Below are positions 1-9,581 of a DNA stretch of 64,000 bases, one piece after another; position 1 is the first letter of the stretch; each line of letters starts with the position of its first letter. The notes below the pieces were generated by a model. The model was not told the DNA's origin, did no database searches, and saw nothing but the letters and a program-made list of their open reading frames with translations. This DNA comes from an uncultured Hoeflea sp. (GTDB lineage: Bacteria > Pseudomonadota > Alphaproteobacteria > Rhizobiales > Rhizobiaceae). The stretch lies in NCBI RefSeq assembly GCF_947501405.1, contig NZ_CANMVK010000001.1:1736001-1800000 (forward strand), given 5' to 3'. The translations under genes were made by a program, and so were the position numbers.

Positions 1-3000
1 CTGATTGTGCTGTCGTGCCCCCGATCCCGCCGCAACGTCGAAATCCGCGCTGACGCCGAGTGACTCCGGGTCCTCATTGTGCAGCGCATACCTGAAATTG
101 TCCAAATTGAGCTGGAACAGCTGTCGTCCCGCCGAATTGGCCTGCCGGCGCGATCGACGCCAGGCCTGACCGCCGGCATCGTTGAGATAGGAGCATTCCA
201 CAAAGCCGAGATTGACGCGGGGCAATCCCTCGGGCTCTTGTCTGGCGGTGTCATCGGAAGCGGGCTGTTGATCGGTATTGACGGACCCGGACAGGCCAAC
301 TCGATACTGCTTGAACCTCTCATCAAGGTCATCGGTCGGTTCGCTCCACGGCGCCGGCATGGGCATGATTTCGGGTGCTCTATCCCGCCCCACGACCCTG
401 CGCCGCCCGGTTCCCTGCTCGAAAATGATCGGGGCACTGTCGGCGAATTCAAACAGCGGTGTGTCAGCCGTCATCTCCACCTGACCGCCGGCGGCGATGC
501 GGAAATCCGCGACGAACACCGCATTGCCGAAAATCACGGTCACCCCGGAGGCCACGAATACGCTCTCGCCGTCGGCGCCAACCTCGCGGGTCACCTCGAA
601 CCGCAATCCAGCCTTGGCTTGTGACCGGGATTTGCCGTTCGATGGTTCACCGGGCTTGAGCGAACGGTCCAGTTCTCCGGCGTCTTGGGGCAGACGGAAC
701 CAGCCATTATCGCCCCAGACCATGTGGCAGAAAAACCGCAGGTATTCGGCGGCGGTCTCCGTGGTCAGGTCGAGCTTTGGTCCGAGCCGCTGATTGAGTG
801 CGTGAATTGGCGGCGACGTTCCATCCAGCTTGATGAACTCGTCTTCGCCATTCCAGAGATATGATCGACGCCACGCCTCGTCGTCCGCGCTTTGGGCTTC
901 AAGCAACGCCCAACCGGGGTAAAAACCAAGCTCCCTGACCCCGGTCACGAATTCGCCGTTCTCGCCACTGCGGTTGGTCGCCTGCTTGGCTGGCTTGCGG
1001 ATCGCATCGACAAAACGCTCGGCCTCGCCCTTGTCGAGCGCTGTCCAATCGCCAGGCACAATATCGATCGGATCACGTGGATTCTTGAACAGTTTCCGCC
1101 ACAGCGCAGCCGAAACTTCCTTGATCGTTTTCGGATTGTAGCGGCGATACCCATCCTTGAAACTGATGGGGCACGCGCCTTCCAGGGCAAATTTCGGATC
1201 GTCGTCCAGCATCTCGACCATGCCAGTTTTCATGATCTTGAAATCAGCGACAAAAACATTCCATGCATAGATGACCGGCACGTTCCTCGCCAGAAAGGCG
1301 CCCTGGTCATCCTGATCCGGGGTCACCACAATCTGGGCGCCAGTGGCGGCGAGCGCCTTCGCCTCACCAAGATGGCTGCCCGAGTACCTCAAAAGCCCGT
1401 TTTCATCGAAGGGAATTCGGAACCAGCCCTCCTCACCCCAGACCACGCTGCAAAAAAAACGCAGATAATCGGCGGCGGTGGTGGCGTCGATTTTCAGCCG
1501 GTCGCCAAGCCGCTCGTTAAACGCGTGGATTGGCGGCGACGTGCCGTCAAGGTGAACCGGCTGGCTTCGTTCATCCCAGAGATAACTCGTATGCGCACCA
1601 TCGGGTGTAACCGCCTCGATCATTGTATAGCCGGGATAAAACGGCAGATTCAGGGCCTTGACCGCCTTGAATGCCGCTACAATGGCCTCCGGTTCAGGTT
1701 CGTTTCGCGTCCATTGATAGTCAAGGTCGCTGAATTCGAGCGCGGCGGCTATGCGCGTTCCCATGAAATTGAACAGGGGTGGCGGACGGTGGCTTTCTGC
1801 TTTTTGAACATCGGATCCGGTTTGACCTTCGGTGTGATCCAGAGCATCGGCCACAACGCCCTTGACCTGGCACTCGCCATCGATGCGCATGTTGGACGCA
1901 TCCAGCCTCTCATAGATCCGCAGACCCTGGAGCTTGGCATTGCCACCCACCCGGCAATTGCGCAGTTCGATCACTTTCGCGTGCGACCGGCCGACGAGCA
2001 ACATACCTTCCACCCGGCCGTTCTTGAGCGACATAGAAGCAAGCTTTGGCGGCGCGTCTCTGGCCGGCGGCGGCTGTGCTTTGTCATCAAGTGCATTGGG
2101 CTTCAGATTCGGGGGCAGCATCTCACCCGACACACGCATGGCACCGCCACACACGACGTTGGAAAGATCGAGGTCCCGAAAGGAATCGGCGCCGCAAAAC
2201 GTAAAATCGCCCGAAACCTGGTTGGAGGCGCAGGAGCAAAAAAGTGGTGCATCCAACGGCGCGGTCGCACCTTGTATGCGCACATCCATGTCGCCTTGAA
2301 TGCGACAATTAGCCAGCCAAAGGGACTGCTCAACGCCGCTGATTCCCGGTTCATCGCGGGGCATGCGCGCAAGGATTGCCAATCCGCCGGCGTTTGCGTT
2401 CTGGACCATCAAGGCGCCGCCCAGTTCGGGAACATGCTCCTCATCTTCCGTCAGACGAATCAGACCGCCGATTTTTGCCTGGAAGAAGCTGATCGACTGG
2501 CAAGCGGCCCCGGTTTTTAAAAACGGCACTGTATGACAGCCACCACCCAGATGCACCTCTCCCACGGTTTCGGCGCCGTAAAAATCGATCATTCCATGGC
2601 AAAGCACCCGGTCACAACCTAAAGAACCCTGTGCCGGTTGACGTTCGCAAGACCGAAGCGAAATGATGCCTCCACATTTGGTGTATCCGAAATCAAGTGC
2701 GGTCGTGTCCCACTCCGCCGAGCATCGTATGCCCTGCATCCAGATGGTTTCATCGACATGGGCGGAGGACAGGGCCACGCCGCCATGGGCGCTGAATTTC
2801 GGCTGAAGCACGACCGACCCGGATATCCGCGAACCCGTAAGTTTAAGGGCATAGGGACGCTTTCCGGCGGATGAATCGAAAGCCTTGTCCTTGGGCAAGA
2901 CGCACATGGTGGCGTGAGAGGCGCGGAATTCGCCGCGGATGCGTGCACCGGAGAAATTGGCCGCGCAGCGCGGCAATTTGTGTTTTTTGGGAGATTTGCC

Positions 3001-3567
3001 CTTTGCCGAAGGCTGCTCCGGCGTCAGCGGGTAGTCAAAATCCGCCTCGCTCGGCGACCGACGGCAGCCCGTGTTCTTATGGGAGAAGCACTCGGCGCTG
3101 GACACGCCGCTCAAATCCACGGGTCCATTGACGATGACATTGTCGGCGACCAGATCGACGAAGCGCGATCCGCTAAACGACAACTTGGCAAAGTGACCCT
3201 CGGTCAACACGATGTCGGCCTTCAATGGCTCGCCGTTTTTCGGCTTGTCGCCCTCGAAATGGCAGTTCTCGAAGATCGCTGGCGGGGCCTCCCGATCGAA
3301 GCCGCGATTGAGACCTGCCAGGTTAAGGGTGCCCCTGATCCACAGACCCTTGAGATGCAATCCGTGCCTCAGCCGGGTCGTCGTCGCCTCTCCATCCAAG
3401 GGAATCGCCAGGAAAAGATGACGGATGACCTTTGCACGGACAACACCGTTGATTGCATGTTTTCCGGGTTTTGAGGACGGCAGTTCGCCGTTACCATATT
3501 CGGCGAAACCGCTCGTCAGTACCGCATCGCGTACTTTACGTTCATAGGCACTCAACTTGAATGTCAT
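1..3567 (-). CDS. Large pentapeptide/beta-solenoid-like protein, C-terminus cut by window edge
   Basis: The frame is open from the ATG at 3567 to base 1 (1189 codons) with no stop, so the C-terminus lies outside the window. Residues about 40-430 are rich in short strand-forming units such as FSGARIRGEF and LTGSRISGSV, as expected of a right-handed beta-solenoid (pentapeptide-like) fold. Two copies of a second module follow, at roughly residues 620-800 and 865-1030. Both carry YPG, a YLW motif, LDGTSPPIHA, YLRFFC, VWG and VFVADF. Proteins of this kind are often annotated 'membrane-associated oxidoreductase', but I see no cofactor motif, signal peptide or membrane segment. Function is unknown. 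The next gene on this strand, clpX, ends in its own terminator, so this gene is probably transcribed separately. Confidence 0.8.
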   Translation of the reverse strand, partial: MTFKLSAYERKVRDAVLTSGFAEYGNGELPSSKPGKHAINGVVRAKVIRHLFLAIPLDGEATTTRLRHGLHLKGLWIRGTLNLAGLNRGFDREAPPAIFENCHFEGDKPKNGEPLKADIVLTEGHFAKLSFSGSRFVDLVADNVIVNGPVDLSGVSSAECFSHKNTGCRRSPSEADFDYPLTPEQPSAKGKSPKKHKLPRCAANFSGARIRGEFRASHATMCVLPKDKAFDSSAGKRPYALKLTGSRISGSVVLQPKFSAHGGVALSSAHVDETIWMQGIRCSAEWDTTALDFGYTKCGGIISLRSCERQPAQGSLGCDRVLCHGMIDFYGAETVGEVHLGGGCHTVPFLKTGAACQSISFFQAKIGGLIRLTEDEEHVPELGGALMVQNANAGGLAILARMPRDEPGISGVEQSLWLANCRIQGDMDVRIQGATAPLDAPLFCSCASNQVSGDFTFCGADSFRDLDLSNVVCGGAMRVSGEMLPPNLKPNALDDKAQPPPARDAPPKLASMSLKNGRVEGMLLVGRSHAKVIELRNCRVGGNAKLQGLRIYERLDASNMRIDGECQVKGVVADALDHTEGQTGSDVQKAESHRPPPLFNFMGTRIAAALEFSDLDYQWTRNEPEPEAIVAAFKAVKALNLPFYPGYTMIEAVTPDGAHTSYLWDERSQPVHLDGTSPPIHAFNERLGDRLKIDATTAADYLRFFCSVVWGEEGWFRIPFDENGLLRYSGSHLGEAKALAATGAQIVVTPDQDDQGAFLARNVPVIYAWNVFVADFKIMKTGMVEMLDDDPKFALEGACPISFKDGYRRYNPKTIKEVSAALWRKLFKNPRDPIDIVPGDWTALDKGEAERFVDAIRKPAKQATNRSGENGEFVTGVRELGFYPGWALLEAQSADDEAWRRSYLWNGEDEFIKLDGTSPPIHALNQRLGPKLDLTTETAAEYLRFFCHMVWGDNGWFRLPQDAGELDRSLKPGEPSNGKSRSQAKAGLRFEVTREVGADGESVFVASGVTVIFGNAVFVADFRIAAGGQVEMTADTPLFEFADSAPIIFEQGTGRRRVVGRDRAPEIMPMPAPWSEPTDDLDERFKQYRVGLSGSVNTDQQPASDDTARQEPEGLPRVNLGFVECSYLNDAGGQAWRRSRRQANSAGRQLFQLNLDNFRYALHNEDPESLGVSADFDVAAGSGARQHNQ

Positions 3568-3803
3568 GCCGCCCCTCCCAAAGCGTCAATGCATCGGCGG
3601 CTTCACTGTAGGGCTATGCGAAAAATCCGCAACCATTGCGAATGTTTCTTCCAGGCATGCACGCCAAAAAGCCATTCTTGCGCAGCGAACAGGTTTTCAC
3701 CGGCCAATCGAGCGCATTTCCCGTGATTCCGGAGGCGCTCCAAATACTCTACAGTGCCGCGCATCCAATGGGATACGCAAAGGGCCCTGTAACACATTGA
3801 AAA

Positions 3804-3849
3804 AATGCATGTTGCGCTCTGTCGAAGCCGATTGAGCGCGACATGCATT
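3804..3849. repeat. Palindromic intergenic element with minus-strand T-tract
   Basis: A 16-bp imperfect inverted repeat (3804-3819 against 3834-3849, one mismatch) has AATGCATG outer arms. Read on the minus strand it is followed by a run of six T (3806-3801), so it could act as an intrinsic terminator. From memory it resembles the abundant ATGCATGT palindromes between genes in rhizobia. It lies in the 454-bp gap between the large solenoid gene and clpX. Apart from this and the clpX terminator I see no gene in that gap. Confidence 0.55.
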
Positions 3850-3962
3850 GCTCTCTTGTTTTCAGCAACGTTCGGTCGGTACACCGCTCACACTTTTTCC
3901 AAAATCGCTCCGGCGGACCGTATCAGCCTTTCCTTTTCCAAGCGAGGTTGCGGTTCCATGCG

Positions 3963-3995
3963 AAAAACCCTCCGGTGCGATACCGGAGGGTTTTT
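3963..3995 (-). terminator. clpX intrinsic terminator
   Basis: A near-perfect hairpin (arms AAAAACCCTCCGGT and its complement, 4-base loop) is flanked by A- and T-runs on both sides. It begins 26 bases after the clpX stop codon. The symmetrical A/T runs mean it could stop transcription in both directions. Confidence 0.85.
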
Positions 3996-4021
3996 CAAGT
4001 CCCGGATCCCTGATCGCCCAT

Positions 4022-5302
4022 TCAGGCGGAGGCGGACCCCTGGGTTTCTTCGTCGCGCTCGGCGTAAATGTAGAGCGGACGGGCATTGCCGTTGACCACT
4101 TCGTCGGAAATGACCACCTCGCGTACGCCCTCGAGCGCCGGCAGCTCGAACATGGTGTCGAGCAGGATCTTTTCCATGATCGAGCGCAGGCCGCGCGCAC
4201 CGGTCTTGCGGATGATGCCGCGTTTGGCGATCTCGCTGAGCGCGCTTTCGTGGAAGGTCAGTTCGACATCTTCCATCTCGAACAGCCGCTGATACTGCTT
4301 GACCAGCGCATTCTTGGGCTCGGTCAGGATCTGGATCAGCGCTGACTCATCAAGATCCTCCAGCGTGGCAAGCACCGGCAGACGGCCGATAAATTCCGGG
4401 ATCAGGCCGAATTTTACCAGATCTTCCGGCTCGAGTTCGCGCAGCACCTCGCCAACGCGGCGCTCGTCCTGGGCGCGCACGGTGGCCGAGAAGCCGATCG
4501 AGGTCTTTTCGCCACGGGCCGAGATGATCTTGTCGAGGCCGGCAAAGGCGCCGCCGCAGACAAACAGGATGTTGGTGGTGTCGACCTGCAGGAATTCCTG
4601 CTGCGGATGCTTGCGCCCGCCCTGCGGCGGCACGGAGGCGACGGTGCCTTCCATGATCTTCAGAAGCGCCTGCTGTACGCCCTCGCCCGACACGTCACGG
4701 GTGATCGACGGGTTGTCGGATTTGCGCGAAATCTTGTCGACCTCATCGATATAGACGATGCCGCGCTGGGCGCGCTCGACATTGTAATCGGCAGCCTGAA
4801 GCAGCTTGAGGATGATGTTTTCGACATCCTCACCCACATAACCGGCTTCGGTCAGTGTGGTCGCATCAGCCATGGTGAAGGGCACGTCGATGATGCGCGC
4901 CAGTGTCTGGGCCAGATAGGTCTTGCCGCAACCGGTGGGGCCGACCAGCAGGATGTTGGATTTCGCCAGTTCCACCTCGCCCGACTTGGAGGCGTGGTTG
5001 AGCCGCTTGTAATGGTTGTGCACGGCGACCGACAGGATCTTCTTGGCCTGGTGCTGTCCGATCACATATTCATCGAGGGTCTCGATGATTTCCTGCGGGG
5101 TGGGCACGCCATCGCGCGACTTCACCATCGAGGATTTGTTTTCCTCGCGGATAATGTCCATGCACAGCTCCACGCATTCATCACAGATGAACACGGTCGG
5201 ACCGGCAATGAGTTTGCGCACTTCATGCTGGCTCTTGCCGCAGAAAGAGCAATAAAGGGTGTTTTTGGAATCGCCGCCGTTGCTGCCGCTGACCTTGCTC
5301 AT
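4022..5302 (-). CDS. clpX: ATP-dependent Clp protease ATP-binding subunit ClpX
   Basis: ClpX is the AAA+ unfoldase that recognises tagged substrates and feeds them to ClpP in the cytoplasm. The 426-residue product has the N-terminal zinc-binding cysteines C18, C21, C40 and C43, Walker A GPTGCGKT (121-128), Walker B YIDEVDK, the GYVGEDVE pore region, an IGF-type ClpP-binding loop, and a conserved C-terminal sensor region. The frame stays open upstream to 5443. I chose the ATG at 5302 because it has a strong GGAAGGAAAG ribosome site and matches family length. It lies 300 bp downstream of clpP on the same strand, so it probably has its own promoter. Length is normal for the family. Confidence 0.98.
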   Translation of the reverse strand: MSKVSGSNGGDSKNTLYCSFCGKSQHEVRKLIAGPTVFICDECVELCMDIIREENKSSMVKSRDGVPTPQEIIETLDEYVIGQHQAKKILSVAVHNHYKRLNHASKSGEVELAKSNILLVGPTGCGKTYLAQTLARIIDVPFTMADATTLTEAGYVGEDVENIILKLLQAADYNVERAQRGIVYIDEVDKISRKSDNPSITRDVSGEGVQQALLKIMEGTVASVPPQGGRKHPQQEFLQVDTTNILFVCGGAFAGLDKIISARGEKTSIGFSATVRAQDERRVGEVLRELEPEDLVKFGLIPEFIGRLPVLATLEDLDESALIQILTEPKNALVKQYQRLFEMEDVELTFHESALSEIAKRGIIRKTGARGLRSIMEKILLDTMFELPALEGVREVVISDEVVNGNARPLYIYAERDEETQGSASA

Positions 5303-5602
5303 TTCACTTTCCTTCCCGCAATCTGGACACCAGATCCAGATGTTTGGCGCCAGACCGATCACCACGCCATCGCGTAATCCTGGTCCGGCAAATTCGGGGT
5401 ACATACCGTTCGTCAGGTAAACCAGCCCTGAGCCCGGTGGCAACGAATCCCCGTCAATTTGGCGATGCTACGCCCGAGAAATTGAATATAGACTTAACGG
5501 CCAATATTAGCGCGGTCCAGCCTCAGCGCCAGCCCGGGCACACGAAAACGTGTTGCCGAAGCAGCGCAATGGTTCGAAATCTGCGGTCGTAGGCAGGGCG
5601 GA
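5303..5602 (-). other. clpP-clpX intergenic region
   Basis: This 300-bp gap separates clpP from clpX. I see no gene in it. The part nearest clpX is in frame with clpX and free of stops as far as 5443, but has no family similarity. No convincing -35/-10 pair was identified, although an independent clpX promoter is expected here. Confidence 0.5.
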
Positions 5603-6235
5603 TCAGCTTTCCAACGGGGCTTCAACGTTTTCGCGCTTGTCGAACACGCGATCGATGAGGCCGAATTCAAGCGATTCCTCCGCCGTCATGAAGTGGTCAC
5701 GGTCGAGCGTTTTTTCAACCATCTCATAATCCTGGCCGGTATGTTTGACGTAAATCTCGTTCAGCCGGCGTTTCATCTTGATGATGTCCTGGGCGTGGCG
5801 CTCGATATCGGAGGCCTGGCCCTGGAACCCGCCCGAAGGCTGATGCACCATGATGCGCGCGTTGGGCGTAGCAAAACGCATGTCCTTGTCACCGGCGCAC
5901 AACAGAAGCGACCCCATTGAGGCCGCCTGACCGATGCAAAGGGTGGAAATCGCCGGCTTGATGAACTGCATGGTGTCGTAAATCGCCATTCCGGCGGTTA
6001 CCACGCCGCCGGGCGAATTGATGTACAGCGCGATTTCCTTTTTCGGATTCTCGGCTTCGAGAAACAGAAGCTGGGCACAGACCAGGGTCGCCATCTGATC
6101 TTCCACCGGGCCGGTGATGAAGATGATGCGCTCCTTGAGCAACCGCGAAAAAATATCGTAGGAGCGCTCGCCACGGTTTGTCTGCTCAACGACCATCGGC
6201 ACCAGTGCCATGGCGGTATCGACTGGATTTGTCAT
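5603..6235 (-). CDS. clpP: ATP-dependent Clp protease proteolytic subunit ClpP
   Basis: ClpP is the serine peptidase barrel partner of ClpX/ClpA. The 210-residue product shows the catalytic triad at family spacing: S106 in GQAASMGS, H131 in MVHQPSGG and D180 in LDRDHFM. The N-terminal [11 protein letters not shown] segment and the YINSPGG oxyanion loop are also present. The frame extends 35 codons upstream, but the ATG at 6235 has a GGGAAG ribosome site and gives the usual alphaproteobacterial N-terminus. It is upstream of clpX on the same strand and divergent from the secreted repeat protein at 6494. Confidence 0.97.
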   Translation of the reverse strand: MTNPVDTAMALVPMVVEQTNRGERSYDIFSRLLKERIIFITGPVEDQMATLVCAQLLFLEAENPKKEIALYINSPGGVVTAGMAIYDTMQFIKPAISTLCIGQAASMGSLLLCAGDKDMRFATPNARIMVHQPSGGFQGQASDIERHAQDIIKMKRRLNEIYVKHTGQDYEMVEKTLDRDHFMTAEESLEFGLIDRVFDKRENVEAPLES

Positions 6236-6493
6236 TACGCTTCCCTTGTCAATCGGCCCGGCAGACGCCTCGGCCCGCAGGGAATCAGTCTTGTTGAACT
6301 CACTACATAGAGTGTGCCCCCCCGCCGCTTCAAGACGCAAACCGGCGAAAGGCTCGGAGCTGAGTTGTTAACCAGCGGCGTTAACGAAGGGTAAAGCTTT
6401 TGCTTTCGTACGCGCCGATTGTGCTGCAAACTCATTTTCAGACGCCGCAAGACGGGCAAAGACGCCGCTGCGGCCAGGTTTTGGGAGCGCATC

Positions 6494-7087
6494 ATGACAT
6501 CCATCAGGCCTATTCTTGGCGGCATAACAGCCATAATCCTGTCAACCGCGGTCGCAGCACCGGCGGTAGCAGGCGGCAAATCGCTTGCTTGTTATCAGCA
6601 GGTTCACCATCCCGCGGTTCACAAGACCGTGCATCAACAGGTCGTGGTCAAACCGGCGGGCGTGGTCCACGAGATCGTTCCGGCCCGTTACAGCCAGGTG
6701 ACCGAGCGGGTGCTGATCGAGCCCGAAAGGGTTGTCGCCCGTCACCTTCCCGCCGTTACCAAGACGGTGCACCAGACGGTGATGGTCAAGCCGAAGACGG
6801 TCGGCTGGGAATGGCGGCATGTGCATGGCAAGAGGACGCTGTGCAAGGTGGTGCATCCGGCACAGTATGCCCAACGGGCCCAGACCGTGATCGTGCAGCA
6901 CGCGCGCACGGTGCATGAGCGTATTCCGGCCCGCTACGGCCACCGCACCCGCACGGTGCTGGTCGAGCCCGAACGCCGTATCGCCCGCCATGTGCCTGCT
7001 GTCGTCAAGACCGTTGCGCGCACGGTGGAAGTCCGCCCCGCTTCCTCAGCCTGGGTACAGGTCTCCGGCAAGCGTCGCTGTCACTAA
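6494..7087 (+). CDS. Secreted Val/His-rich two-fold repeat protein
   Basis: The 197-residue product begins with a typical Sec signal peptide (a hydrophobic stretch ending AAPAVAGG). The mature part is two copies of one unit, each running VHxxVPARY, an RVLIEPER or RTVLVEPER segment, ARHxPAVxKTV and a final VKP or VRP. It is rich in Val, His, Arg and basic pairs and has two cysteines per copy region (one near each repeat end). I chose the ATG at 6494 for its GGGAGCG ribosome site and because the signal peptide starts there. I do not recognise a named family. A periplasmic or cell-surface role is inferred from the signal peptide only. Confidence 0.8.
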   Translation: MTSIRPILGGITAIILSTAVAAPAVAGGKSLACYQQVHHPAVHKTVHQQVVVKPAGVVHEIVPARYSQVTERVLIEPERVVARHLPAVTKTVHQTVMVKPKTVGWEWRHVHGKRTLCKVVHPAQYAQRAQTVIVQHARTVHERIPARYGHRTRTVLVEPERRIARHVPAVVKTVARTVEVRPASSAWVQVSGKRRCH

Positions 7088-7154
7088 GCCGTCCCAGTCC
7101 GCCGCCTCCCAAGGCGGCGGGGCCAGGGCGTGCGGACAAGGCGGCGAGGCAGGA

Positions 7155-7272
7155 CTAGAGCATTTCCTGCGTTTGTCGGGTCACAAATCGCTGCCTTTCA
7201 AACAGCAAATAGCTGTTTTCAAACGCGTTTTGTGACGTATATGCGATTCAACGTTTGCAGGAATTGCTCTAG
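7155..7272. repeat. Nested palindromic intergenic element (118 bp)
   Basis: The outer arms CTAGAGCATTTCCTGC (7155-7170) and its near-complement (7257-7272) differ by one base. Inside lie a second pair (GTCACAAA..GC against its complement) and a central perfect 7-bp hairpin AAACAGC/GCTGTTT. The whole element can fold into one long stem. The 'TAGAGCATTTCC' arm resembles a palindromic repeat I remember as common in rhizobial intergenic DNA. It sits between two convergent genes (ending at 7087 and 7315). Confidence 0.65.
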
Positions 7273-7314
7273 AACCGGCCGGACGCCTTTACTCCGGCTT
7301 TCCGTCTCGCCGTT

Positions 7315-7716
7315 TCAGTATTCCGCGTAAATCTCGATGATGTTGTTCTCCGGATCGCGGAAGAACACGGTGCGATGTCGCCAGTTCGGCAGATCGGTCG
7401 GTCCGCGCAGGATCTCGACGCCTTTTTCCAGCAAGTGAGCATGGCAGGTCTCCACCGCGGGCGGAGGAACACGAAAAGCCAGTTGAACCGCTGCTGCGCC
7501 GGGCGCCATCTCGCCGTCGTTGCAGACCGGCCATTCGCACCGGGTCCGCAGTGAGAGCAGACTGCCGCCAATCCGAAAACTGACCCAGTGTTCGGTGTCC
7601 ACTTCCATCGGGAACTGCATTGTGTCTCGGTAGAACGCCCGTGTCCTGTCGATGTGCTCGCACAGGATGACGGTGTGATCGAGATTGGAGATTCCACCCA
7701 AAGCCAAGTCCGTCAC
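7315..7716 (-). CDS. VOC (glyoxalase/bleomycin-resistance) family protein
   Basis: A 133-residue single-domain protein of the vicinal-oxygen-chelate superfamily. The N-terminal LDHTVILCEHIDRTRAFYRD strand-helix carries a metal-ligand-type His, and the C-terminal FFRDPENNIIEIY element carries the matching Glu. The substrate is not predictable. The start used is a GTG at 7716. The GGGGAGG ribosome site abuts it, so a TTG three codons downstream, better spaced, may be the true start. Confidence 0.85.
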   Translation of the reverse strand: MTDLALGGISNLDHTVILCEHIDRTRAFYRDTMQFPMEVDTEHWVSFRIGGSLLSLRTRCEWPVCNDGEMAPGAAAVQLAFRVPPPAVETCHAHLLEKGVEILRGPTDLPNWRHRTVFFRDPENNIIEIYAEY

Positions 7717-7872
7717 CCTCCCCGTGCATGATCCAGTATCGACTTTCCCGTGGCCCGGATGCTGCCAGACCGGACCGGAACACCGGTTTTCTCACAGCTT
7801 ATCCCCGAAGATTCATCGCGCAATGGCTCTGGGCGGATTTCCCCGGCGCGGGTTCCGCGATAAGCCTCGGAG

Positions 7873-9081
7873 ATGACCAAAAACCCGCTATCCGTTTCGC
7901 AAGATCCGCATGATCCCGCCTTCGTTCAGGACCCCTACGGGTTCTATGCCGAGATGCACGCCGCTTCGCCGGTGTTCTTCTGGGAAGAGTACGGCATGTG
8001 GTGCGCTTCGGGCTACGATCAGGTCAACGCCCTGTTGCGCGACCGGCGATTGGGCCGAGAGAACCGCTGGGGGGCGCCGCTCAACCCGGCGGAGGGCCGC
8101 GATCACCTGACGGATTTCGACCGGATCGAGAGCGGATCACTGCTGGAACGCGAACCGCCCGCACACACCCGGTTGCGCACGCTGGTCAACCGCGCATTCG
8201 TGTCGCGCTCGGTCGAACGGCTGCGGCCGCGCATTGCCGAGCTTTCCAATGCATTGCTCGGCTCGTTGCCGAAGACCGAGGCTTTCGATCTGTTGCCGAC
8301 ATTTGCCACGCCGATTCCACTGACCGTGATCTGCAAATTGCTTGGCGTGCCGGTGGCGCGCGGCGACGATCTGCTAGCCTGGTCGCATGCCATGTGCGAG
8401 ATGTATGTGCCGCACCGCGCCCGTGAGACTGAAGAGAAGGCCAACCGGGCGGCTTCGGACTTCGGCGCGTTTCTGATCAGCCATATCGAGGAGCACCGCC
8501 ACAATGGCGCCGATGATCTGCTCTCGGCGCTGATTGCGGTGCGCGATACCGGCGAGAAACTCTCCGATGCGGAACTGATTTCAACGTGCGTGCTTCTGCT
8601 CAATGCCGGCCATGAGGCGACCGTTCACCAAACCGGCAACGCGGTCAAAACCATCCTCGAACAGGGCGGCGACCCGCTGCGGTTCTTCGCCACCCCGGAG
8701 CAGGCCGCGGCGAGCATCGAGGAAACGCTGAGATACGACGCGCCGCTGCATATGTTCACGCGCTATGCCTATGAGCCGTTCGATCTCGGACCGGTGACCT
8801 TGAGAGCCGGCGAACAGGTGGCGCTGCTTCTGGGGGCGGCGAACCGCGACCCGGCGGCCTTCGATGCACCGCACGAGTTCCGGCCGGGCCGCCCGGATCA
8901 GAAGAATGTCACCTTCGGCGCGGGCCTGCATTTTTGCATCGGCGCGCCTCTGGCTCGGTTGGAGTTGCAGGAATCGCTCACGGTCTTGTTTTCCCGCCAT
9001 CCGGATCTGAAGATCCAGCAGCCGCCGCGCTACCGCGACAGCTACCATTTCCACGGGCTGGAGAGCCTGATTGTCGGCTGA
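7873..9081 (+). CDS. Cytochrome P450
   Basis: A soluble bacterial class I P450 of 402 residues. It has the I-helix oxygen-activation motif NAGHEAT, the K-helix ExxR (ETLR), and the heme loop FGAGLHFCIG with ligand Cys355. There is no transmembrane anchor, so it acts in the cytoplasm and needs separate ferredoxin and reductase partners, none of which are adjacent. The substrate is unknown. The ATG at 7873 gives the expected N-terminal DPHDPAFVQDPY segment, but the ribosome site is weak. Confidence 0.95.
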   Translation: MTKNPLSVSQDPHDPAFVQDPYGFYAEMHAASPVFFWEEYGMWCASGYDQVNALLRDRRLGRENRWGAPLNPAEGRDHLTDFDRIESGSLLEREPPAHTRLRTLVNRAFVSRSVERLRPRIAELSNALLGSLPKTEAFDLLPTFATPIPLTVICKLLGVPVARGDDLLAWSHAMCEMYVPHRARETEEKANRAASDFGAFLISHIEEHRHNGADDLLSALIAVRDTGEKLSDAELISTCVLLLNAGHEATVHQTGNAVKTILEQGGDPLRFFATPEQAAASIEETLRYDAPLHMFTRYAYEPFDLGPVTLRAGEQVALLLGAANRDPAAFDAPHEFRPGRPDQKNVTFGAGLHFCIGAPLARLELQESLTVLFSRHPDLKIQQPPRYRDSYHFHGLESLIVG

Positions 9082-9092
9082 GCCAATTCGCA

Positions 9093-9437
9093 TCAAAGCC
9101 GGATCACATAATCCTTGCGAGTCGTTTCAATGACTTCCCAGCTTCCCTTGAACCCAGGCCTCAGGATGAAGCTGTCGCCGGCGCGGACTGTGACCGCCTC
9201 GCCGCCCTCTTCGGCAATCACCGAGACGCCCTCGAGAATGCGGCAATACTCCCACTCGTCGTAGCTGATTTTCCATTTGCCGGGCGTTGATTGCCAAATG
9301 CCGCAATAGAGCCCATCGCGCTCCTCCAGATTCCAGGTGGTATGGACCGGATCGCCCGCCATCAGCTTTTCGGCGTCAGGCCGTGAGATTTCCGGATCGA
9401 CCGAGGGCTCAACGGCGACGAGATTTTTTGTGACCAT
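9093..9437 (-). CDS. Cupin protein of the DUF861 (Cupin_3) type
   Basis: A 114-residue protein with the Cupin_3 pattern: a conserved W-rich segment (GIWQSTPGKWK), an EYCRILEG motif, and a closing GDSFILRPGFKGSWEV. Small proteins of this kind resemble ureidoglycolate hydrolase-like or EutQ-like cupins, but most are uncharacterised. The frame extends 16 codons upstream. I chose the ATG at 9437, which gives the usual N-terminus. It converges on the P450 gene with an 11-bp gap. Confidence 0.85.
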   Translation of the reverse strand: MVTKNLVAVEPSVDPEISRPDAEKLMAGDPVHTTWNLEERDGLYCGIWQSTPGKWKISYDEWEYCRILEGVSVIAEEGGEAVTVRAGDSFILRPGFKGSWEVIETTRKDYVIRL

Positions 9438-9581
9438 GAGAATCAGCCTGAAAATGTTTTGAACCGTCTGGCTTTGTAACGGCACCTAGATCCGTAACGA
9501 CGATGCGATGCACCGATGTTTGCCCCACATCGTGGCGCAAATTCGCAGCAACTTAGGCGACATCATAGATAGGATGCACTC

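Noticed and set aside
892-2520. Long plus-strand open frame of 542 codons
   Set aside because: It lies opposite the large minus-strand gene, whose repeat motifs are clearly protein-like. The plus-strand translation has no family pattern or ribosome site and is a shadow.
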